NCBI RefSeq assembly: GCF_023701345.1
Contig: NZ_JAMPXE010000003.1
Location: 1 to 64,000 of the forward strand
Direction of reading: 5' to 3'
DNA length: 64,000 bases
Origin: Rhodoferax sp.
Lineage (GTDB): Bacteria; Pseudomonadota; Gammaproteobacteria; Burkholderiales; Burkholderiaceae_C
Shown here: piece by piece, positions 20,872-31,194 of the stretch
How the letters are laid out: each line of letters opens with the position of its first letter
Numbering within the stretch: position 1 is the stretch's first letter
Notes under the pieces: model-generated
The model's database searches: none
Told to the model about the DNA's origin: nothing
The model's input: only the letters and a program-made list of their open reading frames with translations
Program-made: the position numbers and the translations under genes

Positions 20872-22086
20872 TTAGACTCTTTCAAGAATTACCGCAATCC
20901 CTTGCCCAACACCAATGCACATAGTGCACAACGCATAACGCCCACCAGTCGTATGCAATCGATTCACCGCCGTCATCACAAGTCGCGCCCCCGATGCCCC
21001 AAGTGGATGGCCAAGGGCAATAGCGCCACCCCAAGCGTTGACACGCTCGTCGTCATCTTTCAAGCCAAGTAAGCGCAACACCGCCAAACCCTGGGCGGCA
21101 AAGGCTTCATTGAGTTCAATGACGTCCATTTGTTCAAGCGTCAGCCCCGTCAAGGCCAGTACCCTCAGGGTGGCTGGTGCTGGTCCAATGCCCATCACCC
21201 GAGGCGCTACACCGGCAGCCGCCATCCCCACGACGCGGGCCTTGGTCGTTAAACCGTATTTGGCCGCGTCGGCATCGCTGGCCAGCAGCAAAGCGCAAGC
21301 GCCATCATTTACGCCCGAGGCATTACCAGCCGTCACAGTCCCATCGGGACGCACCACACCTTTGAGTTTGGCTAATGTTTCCATACTGGTCTCGCGCGGG
21401 TGCTCGTCTCTGTCAACAATGATGGCATCGCCCTTTTTCTGAGGGATGGTGACGGGTGTGATCTCTCGGGCAAGGTGACCTGCCTTTTGAGCCGCCACAG
21501 CCCGCAGTTGGCTACTCATGGCCATGCGGTCCTGCGCTTCCCGTTCGATTTTGTAATCGACCGCAACGTTCTCGGCTGTTTCGGGCATGGAATCCACGCC
21601 ATACACTTCTTTCATCAACTTATTGACGAAGCGCCAACCAATCGTGGTGTCGTACACCGTGTTGTTGCGACTGAATGCACTTTCGGCTTTGGGCATGACA
21701 AAAGGTGCTCGACTCATGCTTTCCACGCCCCCAGCAATCATCAAACCCGCTTCGCCTGACTTGATCGCGCGCGCTGCCGTGCCAACAGCATCAAGGCCTG
21801 AACCACACAAGCGATTCACGGTAGATCCCGAAATCTCGATCGGCAACCCTGCTAACAAACTGCTCATGCGGGCAACATTGCGGTTGTCTTCACCCGCTTG
21901 ATTTGCACAACCATAAATGACATCGGTTACTGCTGCCCAATCAACTTGTGGGTTGCGTGCCATCAGCGCTTTGATGGGAATAGCCCCCAAATCATCGGCT
22001 CGCACTGAGCTCAAAGCGCCACCGTAACGACCAAAAGGCGTGCGAATGGCATCACATATAAAAGCGTCTTGCTTGATCGTGTTCAT
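20872..22086 (-). CDS. pcaF: 3-oxoadipyl-CoA thiolase (PcaF/PaaJ-like)
   Basis: FICDAIRTPFGRYGGALSSVRADDLGAIP, VNRLCGSGLDAV, NEAFAAQGLAVLR, GGAIALGHPLGASGAR. Confidence 0.88.
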   Translation of the reverse strand: MNTIKQDAFICDAIRTPFGRYGGALSSVRADDLGAIPIKALMARNPQVDWAAVTDVIYGCANQAGEDNRNVARMSSLLAGLPIEISGSTVNRLCGSGLDAVGTAARAIKSGEAGLMIAGGVESMSRAPFVMPKAESAFSRNNTVYDTTIGWRFVNKLMKEVYGVDSMPETAENVAVDYKIEREAQDRMAMSSQLRAVAAQKAGHLAREITPVTIPQKKGDAIIVDRDEHPRETSMETLAKLKGVVRPDGTVTAGNASGVNDGACALLLASDADAAKYGLTTKARVVGMAAAGVAPRVMGIGPAPATLRVLALTGLTLEQMDVIELNEAFAAQGLAVLRLLGLKDDDERVNAWGGAIALGHPLGASGARLVMTAVNRLHTTGGRYALCTMCIGVGQGIAVILERV

Positions 22087-22100
22087 AGTTCAATTCATTA

Positions 22101-24143
22101 CTAAAGCAAAATTTCTAAATTACCGAGCGCAAATCCATGACCCGCCTCACGTGCAAGCTGACTCAATTCAGCTTCAAGACGATGCTTTTCCTGATGTCGC
22201 GCCCAGAAGACGGGTCCACCTTCCCAACGAGGGAAACCATAACCTTGAGTGAGAACGACATCAATGTCTTCTGCCCGCGTCGCCACGCCTTCCGAAAGCA
22301 ATAACGCAGCTTCGTTGACCATCGCCAACAAGGCCCGCCTTTGAATTTCTTCAGCTGAGAGCGAGCGTCTCTCAATGCCACGTTCGACACTTGCTTGGTC
22401 GATCAGATTGCGTACCGTTTGATCGGTGACAGTTGCTTTCTTGTCGTCGGTGTAGACGTAATATCCGGCGCCAGTCTTTCGACCGAGTCGTCCTTGTTCG
22501 CACAGCTTGTCCAAAATGGAAACGTAACGCTCGCCCGGATCACGAGTCGCAGCTTGCGCCTTGCGCATCCGCCAGGCAATGTCCAAACCTGAAAGATCCG
22601 CCACCGCGAATGGCCCCATGGCGAAACCCATAGCAGTTAGGGCGCTGTCAACCTCTTCTGGCCAAGCACCATCTTCGAGCATGAATTCGCATTGACGTCG
22701 GTAGGCGTTGTAGATACGGTTGCCAATAAATCCAAACGCGTTGCCGCACAAAACAGGAGTTTTTTTAAGCCGAGTGCCCAAGACCATCGCAGTCGCCAAC
22801 ACATCAGCCGAAGTTTTGTCACCCCGAACGACCTCCAACAACTTCATCACGTTGGCCGGACTAAAGAAATGCAGCCCGATTACGTCTTGCGGTCGTTGAG
22901 TCACCTCAGCAATTGCATCTATATCTAGATACGACGTATTCGTTGCGAGCACAGCACCCTGTCGGGCATGGACATCGATCTTCCCAAAAACCTCGCGTTT
23001 GACCTGCAAGTCTTCAAACACGGCTTCAATGACCAAGTCTGCCTCAACCAAACGCGACCAATCTGTCGTTGTCGTTAGTCGTGATTCATTCGTTGCAGCT
23101 TGAAACTCATTTATTTTTCCGCTTTGGACACGTTCCCGGTAATGCGTTTTGATTCTCTGCCGACCACGCTCCAGTGCATTTTCATCCTGCTCCAGAAGGA
23201 GAACGGACAGGTCTGCGTCCAACGCCGCAATCGCAATGCCTGAACCCATTGTTCCTGCACCGATGACAGCGAGTTGTTGCACTTGACGTGGACTGGCATG
23301 CAAATCAGGGGGTAAACGACTTGCTTCACGCTCAACTTTGAACAGGTACCGAAGTGCTTGTGCCGATTTGGAGGAAACCAAGTCCAGGAACAACGCTCGC
23401 TCGATTTGCAAACCGGCTTCCAACTTTTGGGTCGTCGCCATGACTGCGTCCAATGCCGCACCGTAGGCAGGTTGCAGCCGTTGACGCCCATTAAGCTTCG
23501 ATCTTTGTTTGTCAACGGATTCTCTGACTTGCGCTGGATCGAGATCAATATCACGGACATTCGGGAGCGATGCTTTCGAGTTAACCAGATCAAGAACTCG
23601 TTGCACTGCCACCGGTATCACATCATCTTCCACAATGGCCGAGAACAAACCCAAGCATTTGTGGTCAGTCACAGCAACAGGTTGACCAGAGAGAATAATT
23701 GTTAATGCGGCTTCAGGCCCCACCAATCTTGGTAGTCTTTGCGTGCCGCCTGAGCCAGGTATCAATCCCAAATTTACCTCGGGAAACCCAATTCGAGCTG
23801 AGGCCAATGCAACGCGTCCATGGCATGCCAGGGCCAGTTCAAGACCACCGCCCAAAGCAATGCCAGCTATGGCTGCAACCACTGGCTTTTGACAATCTTC
23901 TACCGTGGAAATTACTGTTCGAAGTATCGGTTCACGAAATTGCAGATCTGTGCCGAACTCAGTCACATCCGAACCTGCCGAAAACAATTTGTCATTACCC
24001 ACCAAAACGATGCCAAGCACAGCTGGATCTGATTGAGCCATCTGAATTTCTTGCACAATTTTTTCGCGCAACGCATGTCCCAGGCTGTTAACTGGCGGGT
24101 TGTTGATCGCAATGACTGCGACATCATTCTGAATACTGAGCAT
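22101..24143 (-). CDS. bifunctional enoyl-CoA hydratase / 3-hydroxyacyl-CoA dehydrogenase (FadJ-like)
   Basis: Crotonase core GIALGGGLELALACHGRVA...GLIPGSGGTQRLPRLVG plus AVIGAGTMGSGIA and HFFSPANVMKLLEVVRG. Confidence 0.9.
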   Translation of the reverse strand: MLSIQNDVAVIAINNPPVNSLGHALREKIVQEIQMAQSDPAVLGIVLVGNDKLFSAGSDVTEFGTDLQFREPILRTVISTVEDCQKPVVAAIAGIALGGGLELALACHGRVALASARIGFPEVNLGLIPGSGGTQRLPRLVGPEAALTIILSGQPVAVTDHKCLGLFSAIVEDDVIPVAVQRVLDLVNSKASLPNVRDIDLDPAQVRESVDKQRSKLNGRQRLQPAYGAALDAVMATTQKLEAGLQIERALFLDLVSSKSAQALRYLFKVEREASRLPPDLHASPRQVQQLAVIGAGTMGSGIAIAALDADLSVLLLEQDENALERGRQRIKTHYRERVQSGKINEFQAATNESRLTTTTDWSRLVEADLVIEAVFEDLQVKREVFGKIDVHARQGAVLATNTSYLDIDAIAEVTQRPQDVIGLHFFSPANVMKLLEVVRGDKTSADVLATAMVLGTRLKKTPVLCGNAFGFIGNRIYNAYRRQCEFMLEDGAWPEEVDSALTAMGFAMGPFAVADLSGLDIAWRMRKAQAATRDPGERYVSILDKLCEQGRLGRKTGAGYYVYTDDKKATVTDQTVRNLIDQASVERGIERRSLSAEEIQRRALLAMVNEAALLLSEGVATRAEDIDVVLTQGYGFPRWEGGPVFWARHQEKHRLEAELSQLAREAGHGFALGNLEILL

Positions 24144-24163
24144 ATCTAACTAGAAAAAATTCA

Positions 24164-25324
24164 TCAGGCAGCACGCATAAGGTGCTTGCCGATGACGAGT
24201 TGCTGAATTTGAGTAGTGCCTTCGTACAGACGAAGTAATCGGACATCGCGATAAAAACGTTCAACCTTGTATTCATTGATGTAGCCCGCGCCGCCATGGA
24301 TCTGGACCCCACGATCTGCCACCCGCCCCACCATCTCGGTCGTGAACATCTTGGCGCACGAAGCCTGCATGCTTACTTCAGGGTCAAAACTTCCGAAGGG
24401 CTTGGCGTCATAACGACGCGCCACCGCTTGAACCAAGCTCCAACCGGCCAGAATTTCCGCCTGGCTGTCAGCGAGCATGGCTTGAATCAACTGAAAATCC
24501 CCAATACGTTGACCGAACTGCTTGCGTTGCTGCGCATACAGAACACTCTCTGTAAGAATCCGGTCCGCCATACCGCAAGCCAATGCAGAGATGTGCAAAC
24601 GCCCGCGATCCAAAACCTTCATGGCTGTCTTGAATCCACGTCCAGGAATACCGCCAATGATGTTGTCTTTGGAAACATGGACATTGTCCAAGTTGACATC
24701 GCAGGTCTTGGTTCCGCGTTGGCCCATCTTCTTGTCAGGCTTTCCAAGTGAAATTCCATCGATGTTCGCCGGGACAATAAATGCGGAAATTCCGTTCGGA
24801 CCTGGGCCATCTGTTCGTGCCATCAAGGTGAAGGCACCAGCCCTTGGTGCATTCGTGATGTATCGTTTGTTACCGTTCAAGACGTAGTCATCACCCTCAA
24901 GGACACCGCGAGTTTTTAAGGAAGCCGGATCGGATCCCGCATCTGGCTCTGTCAAAGCGAATGCAACGATCAGGTCACCTGACGCAATCTCGGGCAAGTA
25001 TTTTTCCTTTTGTTCAGGCGTTCCATCCATCAAGATGCCTTGGGACCCAATACCGATATTGGTGCCGACGACCGAACGAAAGGCCAGCGCCGTGTGTCCC
25101 AATTCATAAGCGACCTGGCATTCCTGAGCCATGGAAAGACCAATCCCGCCATATTCTTCAGGAATGGATAAACCGAAGAGTCCAAGATTCTTCATGTCAT
25201 CAATGATTTCTTGGGGGACTTCGTCGCGTTCCTCAACATGGTCCTCGGCTGGCATCAAGCGATCACGAACAAATCGGTGAACGCTTTCCTTCAGTAAGCC
25301 AAAAGTTTCGTCATCTAGTGCCAT
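24164..25324 (-). CDS. acyl-CoA dehydrogenase
   Basis: FALTEPDAGSDPAS, RDVRLLRLYEGTTQIQQLVIGKHLM. Confidence 0.93.
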   Translation of the reverse strand: MALDDETFGLLKESVHRFVRDRLMPAEDHVEERDEVPQEIIDDMKNLGLFGLSIPEEYGGIGLSMAQECQVAYELGHTALAFRSVVGTNIGIGSQGILMDGTPEQKEKYLPEIASGDLIVAFALTEPDAGSDPASLKTRGVLEGDDYVLNGNKRYITNAPRAGAFTLMARTDGPGPNGISAFIVPANIDGISLGKPDKKMGQRGTKTCDVNLDNVHVSKDNIIGGIPGRGFKTAMKVLDRGRLHISALACGMADRILTESVLYAQQRKQFGQRIGDFQLIQAMLADSQAEILAGWSLVQAVARRYDAKPFGSFDPEVSMQASCAKMFTTEMVGRVADRGVQIHGGAGYINEYKVERFYRDVRLLRLYEGTTQIQQLVIGKHLMRAA

Positions 25325-25421
25325 CTCTTACCCTATCTAGCTCGGTGAAAAATCGCCCCAATCATCTCGACTGGAGCACGTTGCGGTTATCGGCTTCACT
25401 TAAATATTGATGCCCTGACAT

Positions 25422-25976
25422 TTAAATAATGCCAAATTCCCCACGAATATCATCAACGGCATGTCGCATATGAATCGCCAGGCCTAATGCCGCCATGTGG
25501 TTATCATTTCTTCCTAGTATTATTTTTGCCAACGGCAAAAACACTTCTTCTTCAAAACGTGCATGTGCAAGATAAAGTTCGACCAGTGAGTCAACATTTT
25601 TTGCCTCGAATTCGGGAACTACATTCTTCTCAAGTGCTTTGATTTGTGGAATTAAATAAACGAAGGCTTTCTCAATTACCCGATGTTCGTCAGTCAATCT
25701 TGAAATGAGCTCTTCCACCTCTGCCTTCTCATCACCGGCGTTAGCACTGGCTAAAACCGCAACAAAAAGCTGCTCCTCTTCCTCGGAATGATGAGTCTTT
25801 ACAACATGATTAAAGAAATCCTCGATCCGGTGTGTAATTGATTGAAAACGACGCACAGGACTAATAAGTTCGGGCAACTCCGCCATCTGGCGAACCATGC
25901 TGACAATACCTATATGGCAACCCGCAAATGATTCTAAAGGTGCATCATTTTCTTTATCGATCATGGTTGACATCAA
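25422..25976 (-). CDS. hemerythrin HHE-domain protein
   Basis: HHSEEEEQLFVAV, EHRVIEKAF, HARFEEEVFLPLAK. Confidence 0.82.
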   Translation of the reverse strand: MMSTMIDKENDAPLESFAGCHIGIVSMVRQMAELPELISPVRRFQSITHRIEDFFNHVVKTHHSEEEEQLFVAVLASANAGDEKAEVEELISRLTDEHRVIEKAFVYLIPQIKALEKNVVPEFEAKNVDSLVELYLAHARFEEEVFLPLAKIILGRNDNHMAALGLAIHMRHAVDDIRGEFGII

Positions 25977-26293
25977 GCTACTCCCGGTTTGGTGTCCGAC
26001 CTGCTCACGAGTTCGAAATGTTCTACCTGTGGTGGTTGAGCGAAAAAACTACCCACCAACGAGCGCCACTCGGTAAACAGTGGTGATCCTCGAAACTCCA
26101 CCGTATGGTCTTCAAGCGTATCCCAAGTCAACTGTAAGACATAACGGTCAGGTGACTCAATACATCGGTGAAAATTGTGTTCACGAAATCCTTTGGCCTT
26201 CGTGAACACAGTTGTCATTGCAATCTTGACCGCATTTTCGAATTCAACTTGCTGACCAGTTTTGACGCGTATGTCTGCAACTTCTAGAATCAT
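25973..26293 (-). CDS. antibiotic biosynthesis monooxygenase (ABM)-fold protein
   Basis: ADIRVKTGQQVEFENAV...DRYVLQLTWDTLEDHTVEFRGSPLFTEW. Confidence 0.78.
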   Translation of the reverse strand: MILEVADIRVKTGQQVEFENAVKIAMTTVFTKAKGFREHNFHRCIESPDRYVLQLTWDTLEDHTVEFRGSPLFTEWRSLVGSFFAQPPQVEHFELVSRSDTKPGVA

Positions 26294-26370
26294 TTTTAAA
26301 CTCCGTTGAAATTAATATTAGTAAATGGAGAATTCTTGATCAATGTTTATAAAAAAATTGATGGGTCTCT

Positions 26371-27141
26371 TTAGTGGATGTGCGTTCCACCATTCACATC
26401 GATAGTTGCACCTGTAATAAATCCGGAAAGCTCTGACGCAAGAAACAAACAGGCACCCGCCATTTCCCGAGTCGTCCCTGTGCGCTTTAGAGGAATCGCA
26501 TCGATGATTCCCCGAAGGCGATCCTCTGACAGGCCATCCAACATTGGCGTTTCAATCATTGCCGGACAGATCGCATTCGCTCGGATACCCAAAGCCCCAA
26601 ATTCACGGGCAATACTTTTCGTCATACTCAGCATCCCACCCTTTGAGGCTGCATAATGCGAGCCCCCGACCAGCCCGCCCCCACGTTGCGCAGCAAGAGA
26701 CGCGACATTGACGATGGAGCCAGAACGTTTTTCGGCAAACACCTTGAGTACGCTTTGACAGAGGAAAAAAGCGCCTTTGAGGTTAATGCCAAACATGAGA
26801 TCGAGATCTCTTTCACTAATTTCCAAGATGGGTTGAGATTGAACGATGCCTGCAGAGTTAACCAGACAATCAACGGTTCCGTGCAACTCCAATACCTTTT
26901 CGACCAAGGCATCACATTGCTCTCGCTTGCTGATGTCACACTGGACCCCGTGAATCAAAATGGGTCGTTGCAGTTTGCCCTCGATGGAGTTTCTGATTTT
27001 TTCAAGCACTTGTTCATCCATGCCCAGATCAGTGACTACGACTTTTGCGCCGTGTTCAACGAATAATTCGGCTGTGGCATAACCAATACTACGCAGGGAC
27101 GCTGCCCCGGCAACAATACATACTTTATCTTTGATCAACAT
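26371..27141 (-). CDS. short-chain dehydrogenase/reductase
   Basis: Rossmann start IVAGAASLRSIGYATAELF, VNSAGIVQS, YAASKGGM, FITGATIDVNGG. Confidence 0.92.
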   Translation of the reverse strand: MLIKDKVCIVAGAASLRSIGYATAELFVEHGAKVVVTDLGMDEQVLEKIRNSIEGKLQRPILIHGVQCDISKREQCDALVEKVLELHGTVDCLVNSAGIVQSQPILEISERDLDLMFGINLKGAFFLCQSVLKVFAEKRSGSIVNVASLAAQRGGGLVGGSHYAASKGGMLSMTKSIAREFGALGIRANAICPAMIETPMLDGLSEDRLRGIIDAIPLKRTGTTREMAGACLFLASELSGFITGATIDVNGGTHIH

Positions 27142-27170
27142 ATAACATAACCCTTTAAATTATCCAAGTT

Positions 27171-28073
27171 TTAATTAGTTGTCATTTCATCCAGAATCCA
27201 TTGATGCACAGAAGCATGTTTTGGATTCCAGTTGAGGTCTCTATGGGCATGAACAGATCTAACGCGACTATTGCTTCCTAACGTAAACAACGCTTTGGCC
27301 ATTCCCCATTTTTCAACTGCGGTATCGGGCGGCAAATGTTCGATCTTATTAATATTGAGGCGCTTGGAGATGGCCTTTGCGATACTCAGAAATGATGCCT
27401 CACCATTTTCTGCAAAATAAAAAGAGCCAGCAGGTGCATCCTCAAGAACCAAACAATATAAGTCCACCAAATCGTCGATATGCACATTAGACCAAGTATT
27501 AAGTCCTTTACCAACGATTTGAACTTCACCCTGTTCAAGCGCATTATTTGTCATAAATGGAATCTGTATGCTGAATTTATTTATGCCAGTACCAATCCCG
27601 TAAATCAGACTTGGAATAATTACCGAAGATCGAATGTTGAATTTGCAAGCCTCGGTTACCAGAAGATCAATATTTCGGCGGGCTTGTTTCCTGGGATCAA
27701 CCACTAATGGTGTGTCTTCGCTATAGACTGCAGCAGAACAAAAGTCTCCTCGTGCATCATCACCGACAATGCTGGAGCCACTGGTATGAATCAGAGATTT
27801 TCCTGTATCCTTCAAACCTGCAATCAGAGCTTCTACAGCACCCAAGTGATCGGCATTTGCGGTATTAATAACTGCATCGGATTTACTTGCTTCCTCCATG
27901 AGCAGTTCGAAGTCGTCAAGTGAGCCCATGACAGGATCTATTCCATAAGCCTTTAATTGCTCAGCAACTGATTCACTTCTGGTTAGACCACGTACTTTAT
28001 GATCTTTTTTAATCAATGCAGTAGCTACCGATCCACCAATATAACCACTTGCACCAGTAATAAATATGTTCAT
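27171..28073 (-). CDS. NAD-dependent epimerase/dehydratase family protein
   Basis: MNIFITGASGYIGGSVATALIKKDHKVRGLTRS. Confidence 0.88.
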   Translation of the reverse strand: MNIFITGASGYIGGSVATALIKKDHKVRGLTRSESVAEQLKAYGIDPVMGSLDDFELLMEEASKSDAVINTANADHLGAVEALIAGLKDTGKSLIHTSGSSIVGDDARGDFCSAAVYSEDTPLVVDPRKQARRNIDLLVTEACKFNIRSSVIIPSLIYGIGTGINKFSIQIPFMTNNALEQGEVQIVGKGLNTWSNVHIDDLVDLYCLVLEDAPAGSFYFAENGEASFLSIAKAISKRLNINKIEHLPPDTAVEKWGMAKALFTLGSNSRVRSVHAHRDLNWNPKHASVHQWILDEMTTN

Positions 28074-28094
28074 TTGTTTTTTCTAATTATTTAA

Positions 28095-29975
28095 TCAGAG
28101 CATAAAGGTTGATAATGCAGGTATCGCAGCAATAACGATTACACCAACAAGCAAAGCTGCGATATATGGCCAAATTGCAACGATGACTTCATCGGGTTTT
28201 GCATCTCCAATTCGACATGCTATGTAAAAACCAACGCCTATCGGTGGCATCATCAGTCCAACGTTCATCGCACAGACAATGACCATGGAGTAGTGGATTT
28301 CATGGATCCCCAGTTTTTTAGCAATCGGAAACATGATTGGCGCAAGCAGCAAAACGGCGGGCAGTCCTTCAAGAAGACATCCCAAAATAAGAAAAACGAC
28401 AACTGTTACTGCCATGAAAGCCATCCAGCCGCCAGGCAGCGTGGTCAGAAACGCTGATAGTTGCTGAACGACGCCACTCTGGGTAATCGCCCAGGCCATG
28501 GACGAAGCTGTTCCCAGAATTAACAGAATTGCACCGCTTAAAGCAGCGGTTTCCACCAGCATCCCATATAGCCGCTTCCAGCCGATGCCACCGTATAGCA
28601 GCTGCCCAATCAGCATCGCATACAGTACCGCCAAGGTTGAGACTTCGGTTGCGGTTGCGACACCGCCACCTACAGCGCTGCGAATCAGAAAGGGGAGCAC
28701 AAGCGCTGGAGATGCAATCATTGCAAGCTTGCCGATCGCCTTCAAACTCGGGCGCTTTACTTGGCCTGTCACTTCATTGCGCGCTTTCCAGCGGGCCAGC
28801 ACCAGCAATGCCATCAAGAGGACCATTGCGACAAAGAATCCGCTTTCGAACAATCCTGCGATCGAGACACCTGCAACCGAACCCAAAACAATCAGAACAA
28901 TGCTCGGGGGCACTGTGTCAGCCATGGCCGCACCTGTTGCCAAGAGCGCCACCATTTCCGATTTTTTGTTGCCACGTCTTCGCATTTCAGGAAATAGTGC
29001 CGGAGCCACCGTTGCCATGTCCGATACTTTGGAGCCGGAAATACCCGAAACGATGAAGAGAGACGCCAGCAATACATAGGACATCCCCGCTTTGACATGA
29101 CCAATCATCGAGGCCAGAAAGTCCACGATCGCTTTGCCCATTCCCGTGGCATCAAGCACGCAGCCAAGGAGCACAAAGATGGGCACTGACACCAGAACAA
29201 TGTTGCCCATTCCTTCGTCGATCCGGCCGACGATCACGACCAGGGGGATGGAGCCGGTAAAGGCGAGGTACGACATCACCCCAATACCAAAACAAAAGGC
29301 AATTGGCACGCCTGCAACCAAACAAAAGAAAACCAAACCGCATAAAAAAATCAGGATGTTTATCATGCCCAGTTGTTTAAGCTGCGGGGCGATCCCGAAG
29401 CAGAAAGTCACGAACAATCCAACACCGATGATGGCGATAAATAGATTTTTCTTGGATACAGTTTTCAACGCATAAGCGCCAATGACCAACAACATCAAGA
29501 TCATGCCCACGGCGATCGCAGAGACCCGAATCCCACTGGGTATTTCGAGTGCCGGTGAGGTAACCATCCACTCACTTTCGACATGCTCTATCGACGGACC
29601 AATAAGTCCAATCAGAAAGGCACTGATTGCAACGAGAGCAAAGGCATGGATCAAACCACGCCATTGAGCAGGAATCTTGTCGACAAACATGGTCAGTCGA
29701 AGATGCTCGTTTCGGTGCATGGCTAGCACTGCGCCTAGCATGGCAACCCAAATGAATGAGAGCGAGACCGCTTCGTCAATCCATCCAACGGGGTGCGAGA
29801 AAACGTAACGTGCAATGACGCCACCAAACAGCATCAAGACGATGCCGACCATCAGTGTGGCACAGAGAACTTCAATCGGCATCATCCAACGTGAAAGATC
29901 GCGGCTAAGCTGCGGCTCGGTTGGTGGTGTTTGGACACCGTTAAATTCCGATGTGGTGGGGTCTCGACTGGTCAT
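28095..29975 (-). CDS. TRAP transporter fused small+large permease (DctQM)
   Basis: DctQ-like N-terminus (ARYVFSHPVGWIDEAVSLSFIWVAMLGAVLAMHRNEHLRL) fused to DctM-like permease; 627 aa from MTSRDPTT. Confidence 0.9.
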   Translation of the reverse strand: MTSRDPTTSEFNGVQTPPTEPQLSRDLSRWMMPIEVLCATLMVGIVLMLFGGVIARYVFSHPVGWIDEAVSLSFIWVAMLGAVLAMHRNEHLRLTMFVDKIPAQWRGLIHAFALVAISAFLIGLIGPSIEHVESEWMVTSPALEIPSGIRVSAIAVGMILMLLVIGAYALKTVSKKNLFIAIIGVGLFVTFCFGIAPQLKQLGMINILIFLCGLVFFCLVAGVPIAFCFGIGVMSYLAFTGSIPLVVIVGRIDEGMGNIVLVSVPIFVLLGCVLDATGMGKAIVDFLASMIGHVKAGMSYVLLASLFIVSGISGSKVSDMATVAPALFPEMRRRGNKKSEMVALLATGAAMADTVPPSIVLIVLGSVAGVSIAGLFESGFFVAMVLLMALLVLARWKARNEVTGQVKRPSLKAIGKLAMIASPALVLPFLIRSAVGGGVATATEVSTLAVLYAMLIGQLLYGGIGWKRLYGMLVETAALSGAILLILGTASSMAWAITQSGVVQQLSAFLTTLPGGWMAFMAVTVVVFLILGCLLEGLPAVLLLAPIMFPIAKKLGIHEIHYSMVIVCAMNVGLMMPPIGVGFYIACRIGDAKPDEVIVAIWPYIAALLVGVIVIAAIPALSTFML

Positions 29976-30102
29976 AGAAATCTCGAAAATAATCAATAAA
30001 GAAGAGCGGCCTGAGCTTCATCACTGGCATATCGGTCGATGACTCTTCCTATATGCCTGTACGTGTCAATTGCTCTTAGGTCCGCTCAAATTCCATCCAG
30101 AG

Positions 30103-31161
30103 TTAAACCAGCTTGCCGCTGTACTTTTCAAGTAACGCCCAGGCCTCAGGACCAAATTTCTTTTGCCATTCAACGTAATAACCTGACTTTTGCAGCAATT
30201 CACGGAAAGGTTTGGTATCAACACGGTTGAACTGCATGCCCTGTCCCTTTAGCTTGGTTTCAAGAGTTGCGTTCAGTGCATCGTGTGCAGCGCGTTGTTT
30301 AACAGCGTGGGCATCAAAGATTCGAGTGGCCAACAACCTCAGGTCTTCTGGCAATGCATTCCAATTCTTCTTATTTCCGACGAGTGCGAAATATTCCCAC
30401 ATGTGCGAAGTGGAAGAGCAGAATTTCTGAACCTCATACAGCTTGACTGCATCAATTGTTGGCAATGCATTTTCTTGACCGTCGACAACCTTGGTCTGAA
30501 GTGCCGTGTAGAGCTCACCAATTGGCACACTCGCAGGAGAAGCGCCCAGTCCCTTGAACATCGACGTCCACAACGGAGTGGCAGGCACGCGTATCTTCAT
30601 TCCAACCAAATCATTCGGCGTAACGATTGGCTTGGATGAGTGCGTAATCTGACGGAACCCGTGGTCAAAGACTTGACCGACTTGAATCAAGTTAACCTTA
30701 TCAAAGGATGATCGAATGAAGGCGCCAAGATCGCCGTCCATGGCCTTCCAAACAGTGGCGTAATCGGGAAACGCAAATCCGATCGAGTTGATCGATGCGC
30801 CAGGAGTGAGGTTCCCATAAATTGAGCCAGCCGTGCAGACGAAATCAATCGCACCGGATCTCACCTGCGAGAGTGCATCCGTGTCGCTACCCAACTGACC
30901 ACTCGGGTACACATCAATATTCAAACGACCGTTTGACGCCTTCTGAATTTCCGCGCAAGCGGCCTTCAGAGCCACAGGCGTCGGATGACTATCAGGCAAG
31001 GTGATTGCAATTTTCAAATTGAACTTGCCTGCCGCCTGTGCGAATGCGGCTCCGGGAACCATCGTTGTGGCGGCGATGCCAGCAATTCCTTTGAGTACGG
31101 CTCGGCGATTCGTTGTGACTGGATCAAAGGAATTTTTGTTTGCGGTGAAATTAAATGACAT
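30103..31161 (-). CDS. TRAP transporter substrate-binding protein (DctP), twin-arginine signal
   Basis: NRRAVLKGIAGIAATTMVPGAAFAQ signal; KIAITLPDSHPTPVALKAACAEIQKASNGRLNIDVYPSGQLGSDTDAL. Confidence 0.9.
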   Translation of the reverse strand: MSFNFTANKNSFDPVTTNRRAVLKGIAGIAATTMVPGAAFAQAAGKFNLKIAITLPDSHPTPVALKAACAEIQKASNGRLNIDVYPSGQLGSDTDALSQVRSGAIDFVCTAGSIYGNLTPGASINSIGFAFPDYATVWKAMDGDLGAFIRSSFDKVNLIQVGQVFDHGFRQITHSSKPIVTPNDLVGMKIRVPATPLWTSMFKGLGASPASVPIGELYTALQTKVVDGQENALPTIDAVKLYEVQKFCSSTSHMWEYFALVGNKKNWNALPEDLRLLATRIFDAHAVKQRAAHDALNATLETKLKGQGMQFNRVDTKPFRELLQKSGYYVEWQKKFGPEAWALLEKYSGKLV

Positions 31162-31194
31162 GGTATGTCTCCTCTAAATGGTTGTTGTGAAATC

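Noticed and set aside
20846-20882. ATTAGATTCTTT / ATTAGACTCTTT near-direct repeat at the 3' end of the thiolase gene
   Set aside because: Short, AT-rich, one mismatch, partly within the stop codon region; easily coincidental.
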